Made by a program: the position numbers and the translations under genes. Shown here in pieces: positions 9,514-22,322 of a DNA stretch of 64,000 nucleotides. The DNA is taken from contig OZ038498.1 in assembly GCA_964036315.1 (NCBI GenBank), positions 14,779,497 to 14,843,496 of the forward strand, read 5' to 3'. The notes beneath the pieces are model-generated. The model was not told the origin of the DNA. It searched no databases and saw only the letters and a program-made list of their open reading frames with translations. This DNA is from Acanthosepion esculentum (Eukaryota; Mollusca; Cephalopoda; Sepiida; Sepiidae). The stretch's first letter is position 1, and each line of letters starts with the position of its first letter.

Positions 9514-12500
9514 ATGTGCCGTGTCCCTTCCGAACGTGGACGATCATGGCTCTCCACAATTTCCTGTCCTTTGTAGCTCTTCGTAAATTTTGTCTTTCTG
9601 CTATTTCTCCTAATCCCTATTCGAACAGCCATTTACTCAAGTTCGTTATTCGTATATGTGCCGTGTCCTTTCAAAACGTGGGCGATCATGGCACTCCACA
9701 ATTTCCTGTCCTTTGGAGCTCTTCGTAAATTTTGTCTTTCTGCTATTTCTCCTAATCCATATTCGACCAGCCATTTACTCAAGTTCGTTATTCGTATATG
9801 TGCCGTGTCCCTTCAAAACGTGGGCGATCATGGCTCTCCACAATTTCCTGTCCTTTGTAGCTCTTCGTAAATTTTGTCTTTCTGCTATTTCTCCTAATCC
9901 CTATTCGACCAGCCATTTACTCAAGTTCGTTATTCGAATATGTGCCGTGTCCCTTTAAAACGTGGGCGAACATGGCCCTCCACAATTTCCTGTCCTTTGT
10001 AGATCTTCGTAAATTTTGTCTTTCTGCTATTTCTCCTAATCCCTATTCGACCAGTCATTTACTCAAGTTCGTTATTCGTATATGTGCCGTGTCCCTTCAA
10101 AACATGGGCGATCATGGGTCTCCACAATTTCCTGTCCTTTGTAGCTCTTCGTAAATTTTGTCTTTCTGCTATTTCTCCTAATCCCTATTCGACCAGCCAT
10201 TTACTCAAGTTCGTTATTCGAATATGTGCCGTGTCCCTTCAAAACATGGGCGATCATGGCTCTCCACAATTTCCTGTCCTTTGTAGATCTTCGTAAATTT
10301 TGTCTTTCTGCTATTTCTCCTAATCCCTATTCGACCAGCCATTTAATCAAGTTCGTTATTCGTATATGTGCCGTGTCCTTTCAAAACGTGGGCGATCATG
10401 GCTCTCCACAATTTCCTGTCCTTTGTAGCTCTTCGTAAATTTTGTCTTTCTGCTATTTCTCCTAATCCCTATTCGACTAGCCATTTACTCAAGTTCGTTA
10501 TTCGTATATGTGCCGTGTCCCTTCAAAACATGGGCGATCATGTGTCTCCACAATTTCCTGTCCTTTGTAGCTCTTCGTAAATTTTGTCTTTCTGCTATTT
10601 CTCCTAATCCCTATTCGACCAGCCATTTACTCAAGTTCGTTATTCGAATATGTGCCGTGTCCCTTCAAAACATGGGCGATCATGGGTCTCCACAATTTCC
10701 TGTCCTTTGTAGCTCTTCGTAAATTTTGTCTTTCTGCTATTTCTCCTAATCCCTATTCGACCAGCCATTTACTCAAGTTCGTTATTCGAATATGTGCCGT
10801 GTCCCTTCAAAACATGGGCGATCATGGCTCTCCACAATTTCCTGTCCTTTGTAGCTCTTCGTAAATTTTGTCTTTCTGCTATTTCTCCTAATCCCTATTC
10901 GACCAGCCATTTACTCAAGTTCGTTATTCGAATATGTGCCGTGTCCCTTCAAAACATGGGCGATCATGGCTCTCCACAATTTCCTGTCCTTTGTAGATCT
11001 TCGTAAATTTTGTCTTTCTGCTATTTCTCCTAATCCCTATTCGACCAGCCATTTACTCAAGTTCGTTATTCGAATATGTGCCGTGTCCCTTCAAAACATG
11101 GGCGATCATGGCTCTCCACAATTTCCTGTCCTTTGTAGCTCTTCGTAAATTTTGTCTTTCTGCTATTTCTCCTAATCCCTATTCGACCAGCCATTTACTC
11201 AAGTTCGTTATTCGAATATGTGCCGTGTCCCTTCAAAACATGGGCGATCATGGCTCTCCACAATTTCCTGTCCTTTGTAGCTCTTCGTAAATTTTGTCTT
11301 TCTGCTATTTCTCCTAATCCCTATTCGACCAGCCATTTACTCAAGTTTGTTATTCGAATATGTGCCGTGTCCCTTCAAAACATGGGCGATCATGGCTCTC
11401 CACAATTTCCTGTCCTTTGTAGCTCTTCGTAAATTTTGTCTTTCTGCTATTTCTCCTAATCCCTATTCGACCAGCCATTTAATCAAGTTCGTTATTCGTA
11501 TATGTGCCGTGTCCTTTCAAAACGTGGGCGATCATGGCTCTCCACAATTTCCTGTCCTTTGTAGCTCTTCGTAAATTTTGTCTTTCTGCTATTTCTCCTA
11601 ATCCCTATTCGACCAGCCATTTACTCAAGTTCGTTATTCGAATATGTGCCGTGTCCCTTCAAAACATGGGCGATCATGTGTCTCCACAATTTCCTGTCCT
11701 TTGTAGCTCTTCGTAAATTTTGTCTTTCTGCTATTTCTCCTAATCCCTATTCGACCAGCCATTTAATCAAGTTCGTTATTCGTATATGTGCCGTGTCCTT
11801 TCAAAACGTGGGCGATCATGGCTCTCCACAATTTCCTGTCCTTTGTAGCTCTTCGTAAATTTTGTCTTTCTGCTATTTCTCCTAATCCCTATTCGACCAG
11901 CCATTTACTCAAGTTTGTTATTCGAATATGTGCCGTGTCCCTTCAAAACATGGGCGATCATGGCTCTCCACAATTTCCTGTCCTTTGTAGCTCTTCGTAA
12001 ATTTTGTCTTTCTGCTATTTCTCCTAATCCCTATTCGACCAGCCATTTACTCAAGTTTGTTATTCGAATATGTGCCGTGTCCCTTCAAAACATGGGCGAT
12101 CATGGCTCTCCACAATTTCCTGTCCTTTGTAGATCTTCGTAAATTTTGTCTTTCTGCTATTTCTCCTAATCCCTATTCGACCAGCCATTTACTCAAGTTC
12201 GTTATTCGAATATGTGCCGTGTCCCTTCAAAACATGGTCGATCATGGCTCTCCACAATTTCCTGTCCTTTGTAGCTCTTCGTAAATTTTGTCTTTCTGCT
12301 ATTTCTCCTAATCCCTATTCGACCAGCCATTTACTCAAGTTTGTTATTCGAATATGTGCCGTGTCCCTTCAAAACATGGGCGATCATGGCTCTCCACAAT
12401 TTCCTGTCCTTTGTAGATCTTCGTAAATTTTGTCTTTCTGCTATTTCTCCTAATCCCTATTCGACCAGCCATTTACTCAAGTTCGTTATTCGAATATGTG

Positions 12501-15500
12501 CCGTGTCCCTTCAAAACATGGGCGATCATGGGTCTCCACAATTTCCTGTCCTTTGTAGCTCTTCGTAAATTTTGTCTTTCTGCTATTTCTCCTAATCCCT
12601 ATTCGACCAGCCATTTACTCAAGTTCGTTATTCGAATATGTGCCGTGTCCCTTCAAAACATGGGCGATCATGGCTCTCCACAATATCCTGTCCTTTGTAG
12701 CTCTTCGTAAATTTTGTCTTTCTGCTATTTCTCCTAATCCCTATTCGACCAGCCATTTAATCAAGTTCGTTATTCGTATATGTGCCGTGTCCTTTCAAAA
12801 CGTGGGCGATCATGGCTCTCCACAATTTCCTGTCCTTTGTAGCTCTTCGTAAATTTTGTCTTTCTGCTATTTCTCCTAATCCCTATTCGACCAGCCATTT
12901 ACTCAAGTTCGTTATTCGAATATGTGCCGTGTCCCTTTAAAACGTGGGCGATCATGGCCCTCCACAATTTCCTGTCCTTTGTAGATCTTCGTAAATTTTG
13001 TCTTTCTGCTATTTCTCCTAATCCCTATTCGACCAGTCATTTACTCAAGTTCGTTATTCGTATATGTGCCGTGTCCCTTCAAAACATGGGCGATCATGGG
13101 TCTCCACAATTTCCTGTCCTTTGTAGCTCTTCGTAAATTTTGTCTTTCTGCTATTTCTCCTAATCCCTATTCGACCAGCCATTTACTCAAGTTCGTTATT
13201 CGAATATGTGCCGTGTCCCTTCAAAACATGGGCGATCATGGCTCTCCACAATTTCCTGTCCTTTGTAGCTCTTCGTAAATTTTGTCTTTCTGCTATTTCT
13301 CCTAATCCCTATTCGACCAGCCATTTACTCAAGTTCGTTATTCGAATATGTGCCGTGTCCCTTCAAAACATGGGCGATCATGGCTCTCCACAATTTCCTG
13401 TCCTTTGTAGATCTTCGTAAATTTTGTCTTTCTGCTATTTCTACTAATCCCTATTCGACCAGCCATTTACTCAAGTTCGTTATTCGAATATGTGCCGTGT
13501 CGCTTCAAAACATGGGCGATCATGGCTCTCCACAATTTCCTGTCCTTTGTAGATCTTCGTAAATTTTGTCTTTCTGCTATTTCTCCTAATCCCTATTCGA
13601 CCAGCCATTTACTCAAGTTCGTTATTCGAATATGTGCCGTGTCCCTTCAAAACATGGGCGATCATGGGTCTCCACAATTTCCTGTCCTTTGTAGCTCTTC
13701 GTAAATTTTGTCTTTCTGCTATTTCTCCTAATCCCTATTCGACCAGCCATTTACTCAAGTTCGTTATTCGAATATGTGCCGTGTCCCTTCAAAACATGGG
13801 CGATCATGGCTCTCCACAATTTCCTGTCCTTTGTAGCTCTTCGTAAATTTTGTCTTTCTGCTATTTCTCCTAATCCCTATTCGACCAGCCATTTACTCAA
13901 GTTCGTTATTCGAATATGTGCCGTGTCCCTTCAAAACATGGGCGATCATGGCTCTCCACAATTTCCTGTCCTTTGTAGATCTTCGTAAATTTTGTCTTTC
14001 TGCTATTTCTACTAATCCCTATTCGACCAGCCATTTACTCAAGTTCGTTATTCGAATATGTGCCGTGTCGCTTCAAAACATGGGCGATCATGGCTCTCCA
14101 CAATTTCCTGTCCTTTGTAGATCTTCGTAAATTTTGTCTTTCTGCTATTTCTCCTAATCCCTATTCGACCAGCCATTTACTCAAGTTCGTTATTCGAATA
14201 TGTGCCGTGTCCCTTCAAAACATGGGCGATCATGGCTCTCCACAATTTCCTGTCCTTTGTAGATCTTCGTAAATTTTGTCTTTCTGCTATTTCTCCTAAT
14301 CCCTATTCGACCAGCCATTTACTCAAGTTCGTTATTCGAATATGTGCCGTGTCCCTTCAAATCATGGGCGATCATGGCTCTCCACAATTTCCTGTCCTTT
14401 GTAGCTCTTCGTAAATTTTGTCTTTCTGCTATTTCTCCTAATCCCTATTCGACCAGCCATTTACTCAAGTTCGTTATTCGAATATGTGCCGTGTCCCTTC
14501 AAAACATGGGCGATCATGGCTCTCCACAATTTCCTGTCCTTTGTAGCTCTTCGTAAATTTTGTCTTTCTGCTATTTCTCCTAATCCCTATTCGACCAGCC
14601 ATTTACTCAAGTTCGTTATTCGAATATGTGCCGTGTCCCTTCAAAACATTGGCGATCATGGGTCTCCACAATTTCCTGTCCTTTGTAGCTCTTCGTAAAT
14701 TTTGTCTTTCTGCTATTTCTCCTAATCACTATTCGACCAGCCATTTAATCAAGTTCGTTATTCGTATATGTGCCGTGTCCTTTCAAAACGTGGGCGATCA
14801 TGGCTCTCCACAATTTCCTGTCCTTTGTAGCTCTTCGTAAATTTTGTCTTTCTGCTATTTCTCCTAATCCCTATTCGACCAGCCATTTACTCAAGTTCGT
14901 TATTCGAATATGTGCCGTGTCGCTTCAAAACATGGGCGATCATGGCTCTCCACAATTTCCTGTCCTTTGTAGATCTTCGTAAATTTTGTCTTTCTGCTAT
15001 TTCTCCTAATCCCCATTCGACCAGCCATTTACTCAAGTTCGTTATTCGAATATGTGCCGTGTCCCTTCAAAACATGGGCGATCATGGGTCTCCACAATTT
15101 CCTGTCCTTTGTAGCTCTTCGTAAATTTTGTCTTTCTGCTATTTCTCCTAATCCCTATTCGACCAGCCATTTACTCAAGTTCGTTATTCGAATATGTGCC
15201 GTGTCCTTTCAAAACGTGGGCGATCATGGCTCTCCACAATTTCCTGTCCTTTGTAGCTCTTCGTAAATTTTGTCTTTCTGCTATTTCTCCTAATCCCTAT
15301 TCGACCAGCCATTTACTCAAGTTCGTTATTCGAATATGTGCCGTGTCCCTTCAAAACATGGGCGATCATGGGTCTCCACAATTTCCTGTCCTTTGTAGCT
15401 CTTCGTAAATTTTGTCTTTCTGCTATTTCTCCTAATCCCTATTCGACCAGCCATTTACTCAAGTTCGTTATTCGAATATGTGCCGTGTCCCTTCAAAACA

Positions 15501-17157
15501 TGGGCGATCATGGCTCTCCACAATTTCCTGTCCTTTGTAGCTCTTCGTAAATTTTGTCTTTCTGCTATTTCTCCTAATCCCTATTCGACCAGCCATTTAA
15601 TCAAGTTCGTTATTCGTATATGTGCCGTGTCCTTTCAAAACGTGGGCGATCATGGCTCTCCACAATTTCCTGTCCTTTGTAGCTCTTCGTAAATTTTGTC
15701 TTTCTGCTATTTCTCCTAATCCCTATTCGACCAGCCATTTAATCAAGTTCGTTATTCGTATATGTGCCGTGTCCTTTCAAAACGTGGGCGATCATGGCTC
15801 TCCACAATTTCCTGTCCTTTGTAGCTCTTCGTAAATTTTGTCTTTCTGCTATTTCTCCTAATCCCTATTCGACCAGCCATTTACTCAAGTTCGTTATTCG
15901 AATATGTGCCGTGTCCCTTCAAAACATGGGCGATCATGGCTCTCCACAATTTCCTGTCCTTTGTAGCTCTTCGTAAATTTTGTCTTTCTGCTATTTCTCC
16001 TAATCCCTATTCGACCAGCCATTTAATCAAGTTCGTTATTCGTATATGTGCCGTGTCCTTTCAAAACGTGGGCGATCATGGCTCTCCACAATTTCCTGTC
16101 CTTTGTAGCTCTTCGTAAATTTTGTCTTTCTGCTATTTCTCCTAATCCCTATTCGACCAGCCATTTACTCAAGTTCGTTATTCGAATATGTGCCGTGTCC
16201 CTTCAAAACATGGGCGATCATGGCTCTCCACAATTTCCTGTCCTTTGTAGCTCTTCGTAAATTTTGTCTTTCTGCTATTTCTCCTAATCCCTATTCGACC
16301 AGCCATTTACTCAAGTTCGTTATTCGAATATGTGCCGTGTCCCTTCAAAACATGGTCGATCATGGCTCTCCACAATTTCCTGTCCTTTGTAGCTCTTCGT
16401 AAATTTTGTCTTTCTGCTATTTCTCCTAATCCCTATTCGACCAGCCATTTACTCAAGTTCGTTATTCGAATATGTGCCGTGTCCCTTCAAAACATGGGCG
16501 ATCATGGCTCTCCACAATTTCCTGTCCTTTGTAGCTCTTCGTAAATTTTGTCTTTCTGTTATTTCTCCTAATCCCTATTCGACCAGCCATTTACTCAAGT
16601 TTGTTATTCGTATATGTGCCGTGTCCTTTCAAAACGTGGGTGATCATGGCTCTCCACAATTTCCTGTCCTCTGTAGCTCTTCGTAAATTTTGTCTTTCTG
16701 CTATTTCTCCTAATCCCTATTCGACCAGCCATTTACTCAAGTTCGTTATTCGAATATGTGCCGTGTCCCTTCAAAACATGGGCGATCATGGCTCTCCACA
16801 ATTTCCTGTCCTTTGTAGATCTTCGTAAATTTTGTCTTTCTGCTATTTCTCCTAATCCCCATTCGACCAGCCATTTAATCAAGTTCGTTATTCGTATATG
16901 TGCCGTGTCCTTTCAAAACGTGGGCGATCATGGCTCTCCACTATTTCCTGTCCTTTGTAGCTCTTCGTAAATTTTGTCTTTCTGCTATTTCTCCTAATCC
17001 CTATTCGACCAGCCATTTACTCAAGTTCGTTATTCGAATATGTGCCGTGTCCCTTCAAAACATGGGCGATCATGGCTCTCCACAATTTCCTGTCCTTTGT
17101 AGCTCTTCGTAAATTTTGTCTTTCTGCTATTTCTCCTAATCCCTATTCTACCCGCCA
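9514..17157 (-). repeat. 142-bp satellite array derived from a LINE 3' end
   Basis: About 54 head-to-tail units share an exact 142-bp period; unit starts fall at 9516 + 142n up to 17042 with no indel. Variation is limited to a few positions (CTT versus GAT before CTTCG, CAT versus CGT before GGGCG, TCAA versus CTCAA). The reverse complement of a unit aligns over its whole length with the LINE 3' ends at 28995-29140 and 42340-42470. Shared blocks include GAGAGCCATGA, CAAAGGACAGGAA and GAAATAGCAGAA. The 70-residue plus-strand readings are antisense to the LINE, and 142 is not a multiple of 3, so no protein spans the array. The last unit decays after 17150. Confidence 0.95.
13066..14201 (-). repeat. 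Higher-order repeat: two copies of a 568-bp tetramer
   Basis: Units starting at 13066, 13208, 13350 and 13492 carry the variant series GGTCTCC / GCTCTCC / TTTCTACTAATCC / GTGTCGCTTC. The same series recurs in order at 13634, 13776, 13918 and 14060. This shows a recent block duplication of four monomers. Confidence 0.85.
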
Positions 17158-17440
17158 TTTACACATGATGATCATGGCTCTCTCGTCTTTTTGCTAATCC
17201 CTGTTCTTCCTGTCATTTACACAAGTTCTTTAAGTAGGTTATTCGCTTGCTTTCAATCTTAATAAATTATAATGAACATACCTATATAACTTGAACATAT
17301 AACCTGAAACACGTATACACTATATAAAGCACACATACGTATATCATTTATACACAACGTTTCCACCTACTCGTACAGCGTGCATACATTAATATTTCCA
17401 TGTCAATGTCTTTTCAAGTTTTATTTGACAATCGCTTGAG
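17158..17440. other. Decayed satellite edge and flank
   Basis: Bases 17158-17250 retain scattered satellite words (GATCATGGCTCTC, GCTAATCCCTGTTC, CATTTACACAAGTTC) with indels. After that no structure was recognised. Confidence 0.6.
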
Positions 17441-17800
17441 CAACACTCTGACGTCAATCACGCGACAAAGACACCATCTTTATTTTTATGTTCTTTCCGT
17501 TCATCCAACAAAATGGCGGGCCTTACTAAATTCAAACCCTTTGCTTCTCAGAGATGATGTGGCTGAGGCGGCCATCAACAACGAATGACCCTAATACTGA
17601 CGATGATAAGAGTAATAAAGAAGAAGGGAAAAGAAGGGGGTGTAGTTTGTGTAGGTCGAGAAAAAGTCAGAGTGTCATTGTTGTTGTCGTCAAGCTTTGT
17701 CTGCGTTGTCACCAAACTCACAAAGATGCCGCGTCCACTTCCGGTCAAGGAGCGTGATCATTGACGGATCATTGCCCGGCCGGCGGGAAATTGAATTATT
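17441..17800 (+). promoter_or_regulatory. GC-richer patch with promoter-type motifs (candidate)
   Basis: The composition changes sharply from the AT-rich flank. AAAATGGCGGG at 17510-17520 resembles a YY1 core element that often overlaps a start codon. ACTTCCGG at 17737-17744 is an ETS-type site. The ATG inside the first motif opens only 14 codons (MAGLTKFKPFASQR). No donor site is clear, so a first exon cannot be shown. It could also be part of an unrecognised repeat. Confidence 0.25.
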
Positions 17801-17907
17801 ATATATCACTTGTTGACATCCGGGCTATCTCATGCGAGACGGTGATAAAACAAATGTGCATGTCCAGCACATGTACTGATACGCACAGACACACAGAGAC
17901 AGACAGC

Positions 17908-17909
<2 letters not shown>

Positions 17910-17979
<70 letters not shown>
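17910..17979. repeat. (TA)n microsatellite
   Basis: About 70 bp of TA, preceded by a short CACAGACA-rich stretch. Confidence 0.95.
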
Positions 17980-17981
<2 letters not shown>

Positions 17982-18164
17982 CCTTGTATACATTTGCTAC
18001 AAACGTTGGTTCAACATAAATTTCACTAATTAATGTTTGCTTCGAATTTTCTTTATCACCATTGTCCTCATCATTGTTTGTTTATTTTAGCGTTTCATTT
18101 GTTGGTACTAATCGAGGTCAGTTGACAACAAGACTATTTGGGCTATTTTATACCGAACTCTCAG

Positions 18165-19650
18165 TTAAAGATTTTAAATTTAATTTTTTATACTTATAAT
18201 TTCAAATTTAATTTTTTTATAGTTTAATTTTTAATTTCATATTTTATAGTTATAGATTTCAAATTTATTTTTGCATAGTTATAATATCAAATTTAATTTT
18301 TTGTCGTTAAAAATTCAAATTTCATTTTTTACAGTTATTATTCCAAATTTCATTTTTTATATTTATCATTTTAAATTTATTTTTTTACAGTTATAATTTT
18401 AAGTTTAATTTTTATAGTTCTAATTTCAAATGTAATTTTTACACTTATAGTTTAAAATTTAATTTTTTATAGTTATAATTTTTAATTTATTTTTTATAGT
18501 TATAATTTCAAATTTCATTTTGTATTGTTATAATTTCAATTTTAATTTTTACAGTTATAATTCCAAATTTTGTTTTTATTGTTATAATTTTTTATTTCAT
18601 ATTTTATAGTTATAGATTGCAAATGTAATTTTTACACATATAACTTCAAATTTAATTTTTTATAGTTTCAAATGTAATTTTTACACTTATAATTTCAAAT
18701 TTAATTTTTTATAATTTCAAATGTAATTTTTACACATATAATTTCAAATTTAATTTTCTATAATTTCAAATGTAATTTTTACACTTATGATTTCAAATTT
18801 AATTTTTTATAGTTTCAAATGTAATTTTTACACTTATAATTTCAAATTTAATTTTTTATAATTTCAAATGTAATTTTTACCATTATAATTCCAAATTTAA
18901 TTTTTTAGTTTTAATTTTAAACGTAATTTTTACACATATAATTTCAAATTTAATTTTTTTATAATTTCAAATGTAATTTTTACACTTATAATTTCATATT
19001 TAATTTTATAGTTATAATTTCAAATGTAATTTTTGCACATATAATTTAATATTTAAATTTTTATAATTTCAAATGTAATTTTTACACTTATAATATCAAA
19101 TTTAATTTTTGTAGTTATAATTTCAAATTTATTTTTATACTTATAATTTCAAATGTAATTTTTACACATATAATTTCAAATTTAATTTTTTTATAATTTC
19201 AAATGTAATTTTTACACTTATAATTTCAAATTTAATTTTATAGTTATAATTTCAAATGCAATTTTTACACTTATAATATCAAATTTAATTTTTGTAGTTA
19301 TAATTTCAAATTGATTTTTATGCTTATAATTTCAAATGTAATTTTTACACATATAATTTCAAATTTAATTTTATAGTTATAATTTCAAATGTAATTTTTA
19401 CACTTATAATTTCAAATTTAATTTTTTATAATTTCAAATTTAATTTTTTTATAATTTCAAATGTAATTTTTACACTTATAATTTCAAATTTAATTTTATA
19501 GTTATAATTTCAAATGTAATTTTTACACTTATAATTTCAAATTTAATTTTTTATAATTTCAAATTTTATTTTTTATAATTTCAAATGTAATTTTTACACT
19601 TATAATTTCAAATTTATTTTTATAGTTATAATTTCAAATGTAATTTTTAA
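18165..19650. repeat. AT-rich minisatellite, about 1.5 kb
   Basis: Degenerate units of roughly 48-60 bp alternate TAATTTTTACACTTATAATT with TCAAATTTAATTTTTTATA. The 3' half (from 18,620) is much more regular than the 5' half. This suggests expansion from that side. Almost no G or C. No coding frame. Confidence 0.9.
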
Positions 19651-19847
19651 GATATTTGATTATGGTTACATAATATAACTACTACTCTTGTTCTTTTCGT
19701 ACTATAGTCTGTAATCTTGAGTAATTTGATACTTTACTATTACGACTAAAATTTCTTACGAAACTCGTCGTATGTTGTAATACCCTTAATACTATAAAAT
19801 CAGCAGCAGCTAAACATCGTCTCTTTCTTTTCCTGAACATTTCGACG

Positions 19848-19930
19848 TGGCATAATCGTTAGCAAGCTTGCTTCGCTAGATCTATTACGACTGAACAGCG
19901 AGTTCGATCCCCACTGGGTACTCCATACTT
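19848..19930 (+). mobile_element. tRNA-like SINE head
   Basis: GTGGCATAATCGTTAGCAAG fits a Pol III box A region, and GAGTTCGATCCCCACTGGGT fits a box B and T-stem at the right distance. The anticodon arm does not fold cleanly and there is no CCA-type end. A SINE head is therefore more likely than a functional tRNA. Confidence 0.5.
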
Positions 19931-20849
19931 TTGGTCGTGTGCCACATCTAAGCTACGCTTAGAAAATCATTAGGGCTCTCCTTACGGATTCTTCCGGAGG
20001 GACTGGCAGAGGAGTAGAAGGGTTTCTTCTGTTTCAAGTCGTTGTAGATCCTGCGGCTGTAGTATCTGTTCCGTGTCGGAGGCCTTCTCTCCTCACTTGC
20101 GTATCTCCACCACTTTTGCGCAACATTTGTTACGTAGCGGTGGTATGACAAGCTTTGACTGCGGCCCGAGTTGAAACACTCGGGTCCCCACGTTAAAAAC
20201 CGACCTTGTGTCACAACCTGGTTCAGTGGGGTGGGGGTCAAGATAAATCTCGGGTAGGTTCTCCTTCTCTTGTCGACCACTCTGACTCCGGGCGGAGAGG
20301 AAGCCAGACAAGGATAGGCTGAAGAGAAGCGTATCGTCTGGGAAGGTAGACAAACCCAACCCTGTGTATACGGGGTCTACGAGCAATTTTTGCCCTATCC
20401 TACGGGCTCGGAACACCCTACATTACAAATTGGCCTTGTGCCACAACCTGCTTTGTGAGGAGAACAGGTTCGCTCTCTATGCCATACGGTGACCCTGCTT
20501 ATGTGGTAGATGCATTTTTAGGCAGAGGGGAGCTTTGGGTTTTTAGTGACCCTGTTCTTCGGAACAGTATGATGCCCTCTTCCCTTTCCGTCTTCGCAAT
20601 CTTCAGGACTCCTATTGTTACACGCCGAGTTATCTTGCGATTCACTGCTTTTAGCGGTAGTACGTCTCTAACCGGTATGTCCCGCGATTTGCTACGGGGT
20701 CCTACTGTATCAACCGAACCGGGTTACGGGCGCGATCTATTTTCGAGAATCCGTTTCAGGATTAAGCACTGTCTTTTCCCCTGATTACGTGGTATACGAT
20801 TACCATTTATGCTTTTAAGGGGAAATTCGTTTTCTTCCCCCAGGCTGCA
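19931..20849. other. GC-richer unclassified DNA, possible SINE or LINE body
   Basis: Composition is near 50% GC. Open frames on the minus strand (19948-20280, 20093-20416) overlap each other in two frames and carry no motif I recognise. A CTTGTGTCACAACCTG / CTTGTGCCACAACCTG pair (20209 and 20434) suggests an internal repeat. Confidence 0.35.
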
Positions 20850-21760
20850 TTGGACAAAGCACGACCTATCGTTCCAGTATCTGCTGTACATCTCAACAGT
20901 ACCTGCACTCAAAGCGCAAGACCTCTCCTAACGGTATCTACAGCGTTTTTCAACGGTACCTGCAATCCAAGCGCACGACCTCTCGTAACGGTATCTACAG
21001 CGTTTTTCAACGGTACCTGCTCTCCAAGCGCACGACCTCTCGTCCCGTTATCTACAGTGCTTCTCAACGGTAATTGCACTTCAAGCGCACGACCTCTCGT
21101 TCCGGTGTCTACACCTCTTCTCAACGGTAACTGCACTTCAAGCGCACGACTTATCGTTCCGGTATCTACAGCACATCTCAACGGTACCTGCACTCCAAGC
21201 GCACGACCTCTCGTTCGGTATCTACAGCGCTTCTCAACGGTACCTGCACTTCATGCGCACGACTTCTCGTTCCGGTATCTACGGTACTTCTCAATTGTAC
21301 CTGCACTCCAAGCACACAACCTCTCGTTCCGGTATCTACAGCGATTCTCAAACAGTACCTGCGCTCTAATCGTACCATCTCTCATTCTGCTATCTACAGC
21401 GCTTCTTATCTGCACTCCAAGTGCACGACGTATCGTTCCGCTATCTACAGCGCATCTCAACGGCACCTGCACTCCAAGTGCACGACCTATCGTTCCGCTA
21501 TCTACAGCGCTTGCTAACGACACCAGCACATCAAGCGCATGACCTCTCGTTACGGTATCTACGGTACAACTCAACGGTACCAGCACTCCTAGCACACGAC
21601 CTCTCATTCCGGTATCTACGGCGCTTCTCAATGTTACCTGCACTTCAAGCGCACGACATCTCTTTCTATTATCTACAGCGCTTCTCAGTTGTACCTGCAT
21701 TCACAGCCACGACATTTCGTCCCGGCATTTTTAGCGTTTAATCATGGTCCCTGCACAACT
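20850..21760. repeat. 60-bp minisatellite, open on both strands
   Basis: About 15 units are built on GCGCACGACCTCTCGTTCCG, TATCTACAGCGCTTCTCAAC and GGTACCTGCACTCCAA. The first units have exactly 60-bp spacing, later ones have indels. A multiple-of-3 period gives a 230-residue plus frame with a 20-residue repeat (NGTCTPSARPLV...) and long minus frames as well. That is expected for a stop-free repeat. I call it a minisatellite, not a gene, because the frame breaks when the period drifts. Confidence 0.8.
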
Positions 21761-22275
21761 GTGAGAGATCAATCGTTCCGGGTTTTTCTACGCTCATCAA
21801 ATTGAGGTTGGTTGTCACTTACTATCTTGTGCCTAGCTAATCAGATTCACGACCCATCCACTCGTTACAAATTGCACATCCACCAAAAGAACTCGTCCAT
21901 CATTATTCATTTCTCCATTTACAATAATACGGCATGCACCCAGAGAACCTACAAAACGCACCCCGTGACATAAAAATTTAATAAGCATAAAAATTCTATC
22001 TATAAAATCTGTACATGATACGGAATGAGGAGGGAAAGTGTATGAACCCCAAAAAACAAAACAAAAATATAAAAATAAATGTACAAAATAAAGATAACTG
22101 ATGTTAGTTGAACCCGTCAAACCCTCAAAAAAGATTTAAGAGTTGATGTTGTCACGTCTACACATGTGTACGAAACGAGAGACGCTGGTAGTTTCAAAAT
22201 GTTTGAAAGAATATTATTAAAAGAATTTTTTTTTTTGCAAGAATATTTTTTCAATCTCGCCAAACTCATCTGTTT
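21761..22275. other. Unassigned DNA
   Basis: No supported gene or repeat. A 95-residue minus frame at 21833-22120 has no recognised feature. Confidence 0.4.
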
Positions 22276-22322
22276 TCTTTTTCTTTTTCTTTTTCTTTTT
22301 CTTTTTCTTTTTCTTTTTCTTT
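22276..22322. repeat. (CTTTTT)n microsatellite
   Basis: Eight or so hexamer units. Confidence 0.95.

Noticed and set aside
9516..17112. Series of 70-residue plus-strand open frames
   Set aside because: They repeat every 142 bp, change frame from unit to unit and are antisense to the LINE 3' end from which the satellite derives.
9514..17157. Regular array resembling CRISPR
   Set aside because: No unique spacers; the whole 142-bp unit repeats, and the context is eukaryotic mobile DNA.
19848..19930. Functional tRNA gene
   Set aside because: Box A and B fit but acceptor and anticodon stems do not pair well.
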